Assembly (NCBI GenBank): GCA_027335515.1
Contig: DAHWHT010000142.1
Coordinates: forward strand, 1-7,946
DNA: 7,946 bases
Origin: Clostridia bacterium
GTDB taxonomy: Bacteria > Bacillota_E > RBS10-35 > JAJYVN01
Direction of reading: 5' to 3'
This document shows, piece by piece, positions 1 to 6,017 of the stretch (positions within the stretch are counted from its first letter, which is position 1; the number at the start of each line of letters is the position of its first letter). A program made the position numbers and the translations under genes. Below the pieces are notes generated by a model that had not been told where the DNA came from, did not search any database, and saw only the letters and a program-made list of their open reading frames with translations.

Positions 1-173
1 TCCCCAAGGCCGAGCACGCGCGCCCCCACTCAAGCCCCCGTGGGTCCGGGGTCCACACCGCGCCGCCGGGGCCATCCGGCGGGTGGGTCCGAGCCACCAA
101 GCGACCCGGCCGGCGTCGGACGCGACCCGGTGGTCGAGACCCTGGCGGTTCAGGCACGCCAGGCAGGCCGGCC
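1..173. other. Region without a supportable gene; three GC hairpins
   Basis: No coding region can be supported here. All three plus-strand frames are open, as expected at this GC content, and give Pro/Arg/Gly-rich strings. One of them, running in from the left edge to a TGA at 184-186, could be the disordered tail of a plus-strand gene but nothing identifies it. Three inverted repeats are visible: GTGGGT/GTCCAC-type at 40-56, CCGCCGG/CCGGCGG at 63-69 and 76-82, and CCTGGCG/CGCCAGG at 141-147 and 157-163. GTGGGTCCG also occurs twice (40-48 and 82-91). Confidence 0.3.
141..163 (-). terminator. Possible weak terminator hairpin after the ACT gene
   Basis: CCTGGCG (141-147) and CGCCAGG (157-163) form a perfect 7-bp stem with a 9-nt loop. 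It starts 10 nt after the TGA of the ACT-domain gene on the minus strand. No T-rich tract follows, so it does not fit a standard intrinsic terminator. Hairpins this size occur by chance in GC-rich DNA. Confidence 0.25.
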
Positions 174-842
174 TCAGAACGTCTGACCCTGCACGCGTCG
201 CACGTCGAATCGGGCGGTGCGGGCGATCGCCATCACGGCCATGACGCCCGCCTGAACCGGATCGCTGACCACCAGGTCCGCAGCCCGCGGTACACTCCCC
301 GCCATGTTCAACGAAATGACGATGATGCCCCGCTCGCGGATCTCCGTCACCGCCTGCGCAATCTCGCCACCCATCAGCGCACCCGCCAACACCAAGACGG
401 CCGCGCGCGGCAGCCTGGCCACCGCCCGCACGGCGGCGGCCAGAGCCGGTTCGCCGACCAATGGGATGGTATCGACCGAAATCCGTTCACCCCGAATGTT
501 GTGGCGGTCCGCCTCCGAGACGGCCCCGAGCATCACCTGCCCAACCTGAGCCCCCCCGCCCATGACGATGACCCGCTTGCCAAACACGTGATAAAGCGAA
601 GGCGGATTATCCACCACCCCCACCGTGACGGGCAGGGCATGCAGCGCCGCCAGGAGCGCGACCGGATCCGGCACCTGATCCACCTCGAGATACACCCAGG
701 CGCAGCCGTCCGCCCGATCGGTGATGTCGATGTGGGTGATGTTGGCCCCTTGCTGAGCCACCGCCCCGGTCAGTTGATGCAGGGCACCCTTTTCGTCGCG
801 AATCTGCACCCACGCCGTCACATCCGGCGGACCACCGCGCAT
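174..842 (-). CDS. ACT domain protein with DUF5612-type C-terminal domain
   Basis: The protein is probably 222 residues and predicted cytosolic. An N-terminal ACT domain (about residues 8-80, core TAWVQIRDEKGALHQLTGAV) normally binds an amino acid or similar small ligand as a regulatory module. The C-terminal half contains FGKRVIVMGGGAQVGQVMLG, a Rossmann-like glycine-rich loop, then a polar stretch SEADRHNIRGERISVDTIPL and repeated beta/alpha segments rich in V, I and A. I recognise this as the DUF5612-type family of ACT proteins known from archaea and some Bacillota, whose function is not known. I chose the ATG at 842 because it precedes the ACT core and overlaps the stop of a possible leader ORF (TGATG). 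No good SD precedes it. GTG codons at 845 and 875 are alternatives, the latter giving 233 residues. The fold is solid; the family name is from memory and the role is open. Confidence 0.75.
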   Translation of the reverse strand: MRGGPPDVTAWVQIRDEKGALHQLTGAVAQQGANITHIDITDRADGCAWVYLEVDQVPDPVALLAALHALPVTVGVVDNPPSLYHVFGKRVIVMGGGAQVGQVMLGAVSEADRHNIRGERISVDTIPLVGEPALAAAVRAVARLPRAAVLVLAGALMGGEIAQAVTEIRERGIIVISLNMAGSVPRAADLVVSDPVQAGVMAVMAIARTARFDVRRVQGQTF

Positions 843-946
843 CACATCCACGCGACCGCATCCGTCGAACCGCACGGCCGGCCGTGGTCACGGGATCCAC
901 CGTTCGGACGCGCACCGCGCGGACCGCGTCCAGGCGACGAAAACAT
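842..946 (-). CDS. Possible 34-codon leader ORF before the ACT gene
   Basis: A short reading frame starts at ATG 946 behind GGGGAGGG (plus-strand 958-965), 11 nt upstream, the only clear SD in this gap. It ends in a TGA that shares its A with the ATG of the ACT gene, the usual sign of translational coupling. The peptide (MFSSPGRGPRGARPNGG...) is rich in G, R and P, has no run of a single regulatory amino acid, and matches nothing I know. Composition does not separate it from chance, so it is listed only for its SD and stop/start overlap. The same frame stays open upstream to 1084. Confidence 0.2.
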   Translation of the reverse strand: MFSSPGRGPRGARPNGGSRDHGRPCGSTDAVAWM

Positions 947-1091
947 GGCCGTCAGTTCCCTCCCCAGTTCGGTGCAATACCAGGGCAGCTTCAACCTCGC
1001 GGCGCGACCAGCCACCCGGCGTGGCGGGAGCGTGCGGTGCCCAGGGGAACGGGTACCTCGGAGCACTCGGAGCCGACTGCGCACGCGGGCG

Positions 1092-1559
1092 TCACCCGGC
1101 GGGGGTGGAGGTCGGCTCTCCCGTCTGCGGTTCCAGGCGCTGGCGCATCGCTTCCAGCATATCCCGGCAGTTGCGGCGGATCACCACTGCGGCGACGGGA
1201 TCGAGAAGACCGGCCAGCATCGGGATCCCCACCTCGAAGTCCACCCGCAACGCAATGCGCGTGCCGTCCCCGTCCGCGACAAACGACCACTCGCCCTCGA
1301 AGCGGCGCAGGTCGCCCTCGGTCTGGCGGTAGCGAATGACCAAGGACCCGTCGTCAAAGTCGTCCTGTTCTTTCCAACGCAGAACCCGTCCCTGCAACCG
1401 ACCGGACCAGGCCGTCAACTGACTCGAGCCCCGGCGCTCCAGGACCTCCACCGAGATGAGGTCCTTCATAAACCGCGGATAGGACTCCATGTCGCAGGCC
1501 AAATCGTACGCGCGTTGCGGAGGGCCTGACGCGTGCGTCTCCACGGTGACGACCGCCAC
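1092..1559 (-). CDS. SRPBCC (START-fold) protein, polyketide cyclase/RatA-like
   Basis: The product is 155 residues and cytosolic. The pattern of an N-terminal strand VVTVETHASGPPQRAYDLAC, then DMESYPRFMKDLISVEVLER, later strands with GEWSFVADGDGTRIALRVDF, and a long C-terminal helix (DPVAAVVIRRNCRDMLEAMRQRL) is that of SRPBCC proteins related to coenzyme Q-binding/RatA and polyketide cyclase-like domains. These bind hydrophobic ligands in a central cavity; the ligand cannot be told from sequence. The GTG start at 1559 is well supported: GGGAGGTG (plus-strand 1565-1572) lies 5 nt upstream. The tail after about residue 144 (TGEPTSTPAG) looks disordered. It lies downstream of thioredoxin in the same direction, separated by a hairpin, so it may depend on read-through or its own promoter. 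Confidence 0.8.
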   Translation of the reverse strand: MAVVTVETHASGPPQRAYDLACDMESYPRFMKDLISVEVLERRGSSQLTAWSGRLQGRVLRWKEQDDFDDGSLVIRYRQTEGDLRRFEGEWSFVADGDGTRIALRVDFEVGIPMLAGLLDPVAAVVIRRNCRDMLEAMRQRLEPQTGEPTSTPAG

Positions 1560-1602
1560 TCAGCCACCTCCCAACCCGGGTGCCACGCGGGCAAACGGGA
1601 AA

Positions 1603-1626
1603 CGGGGCGGCATTCGCACCGCCCCG
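1603..1626 (-). terminator. Terminator-like hairpin between trx and SRPBCC genes
   Basis: CGGGGCGG (1603-1610) and CCGCCCCG (1619-1626) form a perfect 8-bp GC stem with an 8-nt loop, about 20 nt past the thioredoxin stop. On the minus strand it is followed by GTTTCCCGTTTGCCC, a weakly T-rich tail. It probably ends or attenuates the thioredoxin transcript before the SRPBCC gene. Confidence 0.5.
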
Positions 1627-1646
1627 CCTTCCCTCCTGCTCGGATT

Positions 1647-1970
1647 TCACCCCTCCAGCAGTCGCCGGACCTCCGCCTCATACGCAGCCAGCGGCCGCGC
1701 GCCGACCAGGCGTGCAGCCTCGCTGCCGCCCCGGAAGACAACCACGGTCGGAATCGATTGCACCCCGTAGCGCGCCGCGAGATCCGGGGCGCCATCCACG
1801 TCGACCTTGACCACCTTGAGCCGGCCCTCGAAGCGGCGGCCGAGTTCCTCCACCGTCGGGGCCAGCGCCCGGCACGGGGCGCACCAGGCCGCCCAGAAAT
1901 CCACCAGCACCGGCTCCTGCGCCTCCAGGACCTCCACCGCAAACGTATCCGAAGCCACCGCCACACTCAC
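1647..1970 (-). CDS. Thioredoxin (WCAPC active site)
   Basis: This 107-residue cytosolic thiol-disulfide oxidoreductase is the normal thioredoxin length. It carries VLVDFWAAWCAPCRALAP with the redox pair in WCAPC (residues 29-33), the strand KVVKVDVD, and the cis-proline in SIPTVVVF (P74). The centre is WCAPC, not the commoner WCGPC; Ala is a known variant and should keep a reducing thioredoxin. The GTG start at 1970 is set by GGGAGGG (plus-strand 1979-1985), 8 nt upstream; a longer frame to 2096 has no SD and runs through the promoter palindrome. It is transcribed away from a HxlR-type regulator, which suggests redox control of this gene (inference). It would be kept reduced by a thioredoxin reductase, not present in this window. 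Confidence 0.93.
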   Translation of the reverse strand: MSVAVASDTFAVEVLEAQEPVLVDFWAAWCAPCRALAPTVEELGRRFEGRLKVVKVDVDGAPDLAARYGVQSIPTVVVFRGGSEAARLVGARPLAAYEAEVRRLLEG

Positions 1971-1993
1971 GCCCGTTTCCCTCCCGCAACACC

Positions 1994-2018
1994 TGGCGAC
2001 GCCAAGTGGGATGCCACT
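1994..2018 (-). promoter_or_regulatory. Two small palindromes in the thioredoxin 5' leader
   Basis: Between the putative thioredoxin promoter and its SD lie TGGCG-A-CGCCA (1994-2004) and AGTGG-GATG-CCACT (2005-2018), directly abutting. They could be a leader RNA structure or repressor half-sites. Only the inverted symmetry is seen; the function is inference. Confidence 0.3.
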
Positions 2019-2021
2019 CCA

Positions 2022-2066
2022 AGGGTAGCCGCAGCACTTGCAAAATGCAAGTGCATCCGCTACCCT
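2022..2066. promoter_or_regulatory. 45-bp nested palindrome with back-to-back promoter-like elements
   Basis: Outer arms AGGGTAGC (2022-2029) and GCTACCCT (2059-2066) and inner arms GCACTTGCA (2034-2042) and TGCAAGTGC (2046-2054) are perfect inverted repeats around an AAA centre, with symmetric 4-nt non-pairing gaps. On the minus strand TTGCAT (2050-2045) and TACCCT (2027-2022) are 17 nt apart and would start about 45 nt before thioredoxin. On the plus strand TTGCAA (2039-2044) and TACCCT (2061-2066) are 16 nt apart and face the HxlR gene. The -10 boxes match only the T, A and final T of TATAAT. The symmetric core is a good candidate operator for a dimeric repressor, the HxlR protein being the obvious one (inference). 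Confidence 0.55.
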
Positions 2067-2242
2067 GGAAGCGCGGGCGGGATCGGCCCCCCGCATCCAT
2101 TGCGGTGCAGCGCTGGCGGCGCGTCACAGGGCCCGCGCCAGCACGAAAGGGGCGGCGACTGGTCACACCGCACGGGCAGACGATCGGCCACCGCCGCCCT
2201 GTCCGATTCCGACCAGAACGAATCATGGAACGCGACTGGACC

Positions 2243-2245
2243 TGA
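2243..2245 (+). other. In-frame TGA at the conserved Cys position of the HxlR gene
   Basis: Upstream of the HxlR start the same frame reads MERDWT-(TGA)-PVRRAARVLG from ATG 2225. HxlR/DUF24 proteins typically read C-P-V-x-x-A-x-x-V-[LI]-G at this point, so the TGA sits in the register of their conserved redox cysteine. A 5-bp hairpin CGCCC/GGGCG (2260-2264, 2272-2276) with loop GCGTGTT begins 15 nt (loop 20 nt) after the TGA. That is the distance range of bacterial SECIS elements, but such hairpins are common in GC-rich DNA. It could be selenocysteine, a TGC-to-TGA mutation, or a sequence error. Confidence 0.5.
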
Positions 2246-2248
2246 CCC

Positions 2249-2656
2249 GTGCGCCGTGCCGCCCGCGTGTTGGGCGACGAATGCAGCCTGCTGCTGCTCA
2301 GTCAACTTGCGCCTGGACCCCGGCGCTTTGGGGAACTGCTCGGGACGGCAGCCGGCAACACGCGCCTGTTGAGCGACCGATTGCGCCGCCTGACGCGGGC
2401 CGGGGTTCTGGACCGCCACCCGGTGGCCGGACCGCCGCGGGGGGTCGCCTATGGACTGACCCCGATGGGCATGGACTTGTTGCCGGCGCTGGCCGCCCTG
2501 CGCACCTTCGGCCAGCGCTGGCTGCCCGACGGGTGCGATCCGCTTCATCCCCCCGCATCGGCAGCCGCCACGACTGCGGGCGCAGCGTCGTCCGCCGCCG
2601 TCGACGCCGAAGCGGCGGACAGAACGTCTTCGCGGTCGCGTGCCAACCTGCGCTGA
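2249..2656 (+). CDS. HxlR/DUF24-family winged-helix regulator, possibly truncated
   Basis: The visible product is 135 residues. Residues 5-92 follow the HxlR fold: ARVLGDECSLLLLSQLAPGP, RRFGEL, a recognition region TRLLSDRLRRLTRAGVLDR, the wing RGVAYGLTPMG, then a dimerisation helix ending FGQRW. These proteins are small dimeric DNA-binding regulators, often sensing oxidants or electrophiles through an N-terminal Cys. Here the usual [DE]-[KR]-W before the first long helix is DEC, replacing a conserved Trp. The GTG at 2249 is the first start after an in-frame TGA (2243-2245) and has no SD, unlike most genes here. The natural start may be ATG 2225, also without an SD. Residues after about 95 are Ala/Ser/Thr-rich and are the antisense of the helicase 3' end, overlapping it by 112 bp. 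The family is clear; whether the gene is intact is not. Confidence 0.7.
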   Translation: MRRAARVLGDECSLLLLSQLAPGPRRFGELLGTAAGNTRLLSDRLRRLTRAGVLDRHPVAGPPRGVAYGLTPMGMDLLPALAALRTFGQRWLPDGCDPLHPPASAAATTAGAASSAAVDAEAADRTSSRSRANLR

Positions 2657-4203
2657 CGCAGCCACTGCCGCCCCAATTCGTCAAACCCGAACGAGAGCGC
2701 GCGCTCATCCTCCGATTGCCAGATGATTTCAGCGATGCGGCCCTCCAGGCTGCGGCGGCCGCCGTCTTCGAGCCGGCGAAGGATGACGTCGAGTTCGCCG
2801 ACCACCTGGCGAAAGAGGTTGATCTTCTCGTCGAGCAGCCGCAAGAGGTGCTCTTCAATCGTATTGCTCGCGTAGAGATTGTATATGAAGACATCGCGTT
2901 GCTGCCCGAGGCGGTGCACGCGCCCGATCCGCTGCTCCACGCGCATGGGGTTCCATGGCAGGTCATAGTTGACGATGTGCCTGCAGCATTGCAGATTGAG
3001 CCCCTGTCCCCCGCATTCCGTCGAGATGAGTATCGCCTGCGCCGCCCCCGCAAAGCGGCGCAGGACCGCGTCGCGTTCGGCGGCGGATTGCTCGCCGTGA
3101 AAGCAGAGGACCTCCATGCCCATCCCCTGGAGAAAGGCAGCGAGGTCCTCCTGCGTCGCGCGGAATTCCGTGAACACCAGCGCCCGCTCGGCCAACTGCC
3201 CAAGCAACCGTCCCAGGGTGACCGCCTTTGCCTGCCGCTGTACGCCGTCGGCCAAGGTGCGCAGGTCGGCCAACGCCCCTGTCGACCACGCCCCGCCGTC
3301 CATCCGCGCCAGCGTGCGCCGAACGGCCGCCGCGGAGGAGCAGACCTCGCGCTGCAAGGTGATCAGCGGCAGGATGGCGCCCGCAGCCCGCATTCGCCGC
3401 CAGTATTCCTGGCGCACGGCCGCGGTCACCGCCTCATAGAGCTGCCGCTCCTGTGCCAACAATTCCAGTGGCAGCAGCGAAACCTGGCGCTGGGGCAGTA
3501 CCGATCCCAGTTCGGACCGCAGGTCCGTTCTCCGGTGGCGCACCATCACCTTCGCCAGAACGCGCCGGAGCCCGGCCGGATCGCGCGGTGTGCGGCGATC
3601 CAGAAGGAACTCGCGCCAAAACGCATGGAAGTTGCCAAAGAGCCCGGGCCGCACCAGGGAGACCAGCGCATACAACTCGGTCAGGTCGTTTTGCAGCGGC
3701 GTCGCAGAGAGCAGCAGCAGGCGTCGGCGGCGCAGGGTGGCCACGAGGCGGTGGTTTTGGGTCTGACGATTCTTCAACCGGTGCGCCTCGTCCACCACGA
3801 CCAGATCCCAGGTGCGGCCCTCCAGCGCCGTCCTCGCGGTCTCGCGCTTGGCGGCGTCCAGTGAGGCGATGAGAAGGTCGCGCTCGCTCCAGTCCAATCC
3901 ACTGGGGTCGACGGCAAACGAGAGGCCAAACTTCTGCGCCAACTCCCCGTGCCACTGGTGGCAAAGCGGGGCCGGACAGAGGATGAGCACACTGCGGCAG
4001 CGGCCCCGACGCATCAGCTCGCTCATCACCAGACCGGCTTCGATGGTCTTGCCCAGACCAACCTCGTCGGCCAGGATCCCCTGACCGTCCATTTCGTCGA
4101 TGATCCGCGCCGCCGCTTCCAGTTGGTACGCGAGGCAGACCACCTTCTGGGCCGCCCAGCGCTCCCGCAATGCGCTCAAACAGGTCAACGGCACTTGGGC
4201 CAT
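2545..4203 (-). CDS. SNF2-family DEAD/DEAH-box helicase (RapA/YqhH-like)
   Basis: A 552-residue ATP-dependent nucleic-acid translocase, close in size to B. subtilis YqhH. Motifs in order: Walker A in GILADEVGLGKTIEAG (about 42-57), Ia LILCPAPLCHQWHGEL, Walker B VVVDEAHRLKN (136-145), III LLLSATPLQND (163-173), then the second RecA lobe with LVFTEFRATQEDL, V STECGGQGLNLQ (394-405) and VI QRIGRVHRLGQQRD (424-437). All catalytic residues are present. The C-terminal part (INLFRQVVGELDVILRRL) matches the RapA-like SNF2 tail; the last 25 residues are Ala-rich. No extra nuclease or zinc-finger domain is seen. The ATG at 4203 lies 19 nt inside the 3' end of ligD with only a G-run before it, so translation is probably coupled. 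Its position behind ku and ligD suggests a role in clearing or remodelling DNA ends for repair, but RapA-type RNA polymerase recycling is equally open. Confidence 0.9.
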   Translation of the reverse strand: MAQVPLTCLSALRERWAAQKVVCLAYQLEAAARIIDEMDGQGILADEVGLGKTIEAGLVMSELMRRGRCRSVLILCPAPLCHQWHGELAQKFGLSFAVDPSGLDWSERDLLIASLDAAKRETARTALEGRTWDLVVVDEAHRLKNRQTQNHRLVATLRRRRLLLLSATPLQNDLTELYALVSLVRPGLFGNFHAFWREFLLDRRTPRDPAGLRRVLAKVMVRHRRTDLRSELGSVLPQRQVSLLPLELLAQERQLYEAVTAAVRQEYWRRMRAAGAILPLITLQREVCSSAAAVRRTLARMDGGAWSTGALADLRTLADGVQRQAKAVTLGRLLGQLAERALVFTEFRATQEDLAAFLQGMGMEVLCFHGEQSAAERDAVLRRFAGAAQAILISTECGGQGLNLQCCRHIVNYDLPWNPMRVEQRIGRVHRLGQQRDVFIYNLYASNTIEEHLLRLLDEKINLFRQVVGELDVILRRLEDGGRRSLEGRIAEIIWQSEDERALSFGFDELGRQWLRQRRLARDREDVLSAASASTAADDAAPAVVAAADAGG

Positions 4204-5168
4204 CCCCCCACGCCATACGCCGTGTCCATCGCGTCGGGATCGGCAGGGGGGGCGGCGCACGCCTGAACGACTTGACGCAGGTCCTGGCGCGCCCCCACCG
4301 CCAGATCGGCCCATGCGTCGCCGCAGCGGCGCAACCGGTCCGGCACGGTCCCCAGATGCCAACGGTCGGGCGGGCCAGCGCCCAGTTCCTCCCACGCCAG
4401 CGGCATGGAGACCGGCGCACCGGGCCGGGCACGCGGCGCATAGGGTGCGCACACGGTCTGACCACGGCGGTTTTGCAAATAGTCCACATAGACGCGACCA
4501 ACGCGGCGAGCCACCGACCGTTCCAGCGTCACACGTCCCGGCAGGCACTCGGAAAGACGGAGGCCCAAAGCCCGCACCACCGCCACGACGTCGCGATGCG
4601 GCCAGACGGGCCGGATGGGCAGGCACACATGGACGCCCGTCGCGCCCGATGTCTTGCACCAGACTCGCAGCCCGGCGGCAGACAGCAGCCGGCGCGCGGT
4701 GTGGGCCACCGCACAGGCATCCGCAAATCCCGCCGGAGGCTCGGGATCCAGGTCGAGGATCGCCCGATCGGGGCGCTCCGGCGCGGCCGCCGTGGCCGAC
4801 CAGGGATGGAACTCAATGGCTGCCTGCTGCGCAAGCCACGCCAACCCGCGGCCGTCGGCGACCACGGCATAGTCCACCCCTCGGCCACCCGGGGGACGGT
4901 CGGAGAAGGAGCCCAGCCACGGCGGCGCCCCGGCCGGGAGGTTCTTCTGATAGAACGACGGTCCGCAAAGGCCCTGTGGGTAGCGGGTCAAGACCAACGG
5001 CCGGCCGCGGAGGTGGTCCAGCAACCAAGGAGCGACCGCCGCGAGGTAGTCCGCAAAATCCCGCTTGGTAAACGGACCGGGAAGGCCCCCAGCCGCTGGC
5101 CAGAGCACCCGGCCGGGGTGCGTCAGGGAGATGCGCCCCGCAAGCGTACCGGCCACCGGGGCGGTCAT
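4185..5168 (-). CDS. LigD polymerase domain protein (NHEJ primase-polymerase)
   Basis: A 327-residue stand-alone polymerase domain of the archaeo-eukaryotic primase fold, used in bacterial NHEJ to fill gaps and add nucleotides, with a preference for ribonucleotides in studied members. Seen: LTHPGRVLWP near the N-terminus, FYQKN (72-76), IEFHPW (118-123), catalytic pair in ILDLDPEPP (D139, D141), SGATGVHVCLP (174-184, with H180), and third metal ligand in VYVDYLQNRRGQT (D229). These positions agree closely with the M. tuberculosis LigD polymerase domain. No ligase or phosphoesterase domain is attached, and the protein ends by about 327, so a separate ATP-dependent ligase is expected elsewhere. 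The ATG at 5168 overlaps the ku stop (ATGA) and lacks its own SD, a sign of coupled translation in matched amounts. Confidence 0.93.
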   Translation of the reverse strand: MTAPVAGTLAGRISLTHPGRVLWPAAGGLPGPFTKRDFADYLAAVAPWLLDHLRGRPLVLTRYPQGLCGPSFYQKNLPAGAPPWLGSFSDRPPGGRGVDYAVVADGRGLAWLAQQAAIEFHPWSATAAAPERPDRAILDLDPEPPAGFADACAVAHTARRLLSAAGLRVWCKTSGATGVHVCLPIRPVWPHRDVVAVVRALGLRLSECLPGRVTLERSVARRVGRVYVDYLQNRRGQTVCAPYAPRARPGAPVSMPLAWEELGAGPPDRWHLGTVPDRLRRCGDAWADLAVGARQDLRQVVQACAAPPADPDAMDTAYGVGGWPKCR

Positions 5169-5935
5169 GGCTGCGCACCCGCGTCGGCCGCAAGGCTGGC
5201 CTCAAGCGCCGCCAACAACCCCGCGTAACCGTCCGAGGCCTGGGTGGAAACCCGGCCCGCCTCGGCCCGTTCGGCCAGGCGGCCCGCCAAGGTTTCTCGA
5301 TAGGTATCATGGTATCCCTGTGGTTGCCAGGCGGACGTGCGCCGTTCGATCAGTTCGACCGCCAGATCCAACTCCCGGTCGTCCACGGCGTCGCCGGGCA
5401 GGTGCTCGACGCGATCGACCGGGGCCAGCTCATCGGCAAAGCGCATCGTCTCCAGGACCAGGGCCGGACCAACGACGCGCACCAGTGCCATTTGGTCGCG
5501 GGCCCGCAGGGCGAACCGGGCGACGGCGGCCCGGTTGGTCCGGCGCAGTGCCTCCCGCAGCAGGCCGTAGGGTCGTCCCCCGCCCTCTTCGGGACCGAGC
5601 AGGTAGGGCCGGTCAAAATACATGGGATCCACATCGTGGAGGGCGACGAAGTTCAGGATGGCCACCATCCGCTTGGCGGAGGGTCCGGGCAATGCCTCCA
5701 GATCCTCGTCCCGCGCCTCCACGAAGGTGCCGGGCGCCACCTCGTATCCGCGGACGATCTCTTGCGGTTCCAAGGACTGGTCGCAGTGGGGACAAACGCG
5801 GCGGTTGCGCACCGGCGTATGGCAGGCCCGGTGCAGCAGGCGAAAGTGCACGTCCCGGTCCACGGCCGCAGGGTATAGGCGGCAGGGGATGTGCACGAGA
5901 CCGAAGCCAATGGCACCCCGCCAGACGCTGCGCAC
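5165..5935 (-). CDS. Ku, NHEJ DNA end-binding protein
   Basis: This 256-residue bacterial Ku forms a ring-shaped homodimer on double-strand break ends and recruits LigD. It opens with the family signature RSVWRGAIGFGLVHIPCRLYPA and has the Cys cluster HRACHTPV...CPHC (C38, C48, C51), then the GYEVAPGTFVEARDEDLEAL and VDPMYFDRPYLLGPE segments. The end YHDTYRETL and DGYAGLLAALEASL corresponds to the conserved minimal C-terminus thought to contact LigD. The Lys-rich extended tail of some Ku proteins is missing. The GTG start at 5935 is fixed by a strong GGAGGGGGAG about 5 nt upstream; the frame stays open further upstream but with Arg/Ser-rich non-Ku sequence that shadows gerW. It lies 82 nt after gerW on the same strand and overlaps ligD by 4 nt. 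Confidence 0.95.
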   Translation of the reverse strand: MRSVWRGAIGFGLVHIPCRLYPAAVDRDVHFRLLHRACHTPVRNRRVCPHCDQSLEPQEIVRGYEVAPGTFVEARDEDLEALPGPSAKRMVAILNFVALHDVDPMYFDRPYLLGPEEGGGRPYGLLREALRRTNRAAVARFALRARDQMALVRVVGPALVLETMRFADELAPVDRVEHLPGDAVDDRELDLAVELIERRTSAWQPQGYHDTYRETLAGRLAERAEAGRVSTQASDGYAGLLAALEASLAADAGAQP

Positions 5936-6017
5936 CAGGACTCCCCCTCCGGGGCCACGCCCCGCACAGCATGCCCACGACCGTCGCCGCAACGGCCGGG
6001 AAGTCCTGGATTGCGCC
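5936..6017 (-). promoter_or_regulatory. gerW-ku spacer with hairpin just before the ku SD
   Basis: The 82-nt spacer is the only gap in the gene string. A compact inverted repeat, CGGGGC-CAC-GCCCCG (5950-5964), ends immediately before the ku SD on the minus strand. It has no T-tract, so it reads less like a terminator than an mRNA structure or processing site. I see no convincing promoter here, though 82 nt is enough to hold one. Confidence 0.35.

Noticed and set aside
876..1091. T-box-like leader before the ACT gene (CTGGGCACCGCACG on the minus strand resembles GGGTGGCACCGCGG)
   Set aside because: The match needs a gap, there is no credible specifier stem or antiterminator/terminator pair, and an ACT gene of unknown role is not a usual T-box target.
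501..1529. Long plus-strand open frame opposite the ACT and SRPBCC genes
   Set aside because: It is Arg/His/Pro-rich, has no domain, and lies antisense to two recognisable genes; GC-rich codon use keeps the opposite strand open.
2022..2066. The palindrome as an intrinsic terminator
   Set aside because: It lies between two divergently transcribed genes, where no transcript needs ending, and no T-tract follows on either strand.
2038..3864. 608-codon plus-strand open frame
   Set aside because: It is the antisense of the SNF2 helicase, with no family signature. The helicase has every catalytic motif.
4170..5228. Plus-strand open frames opposite ligD, and similar frames opposite ku at 5065-6360
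   Set aside because: Composition is that of GC-rich shadow frames (Arg, Pro, Gly), and the minus-strand genes are clear NHEJ proteins.
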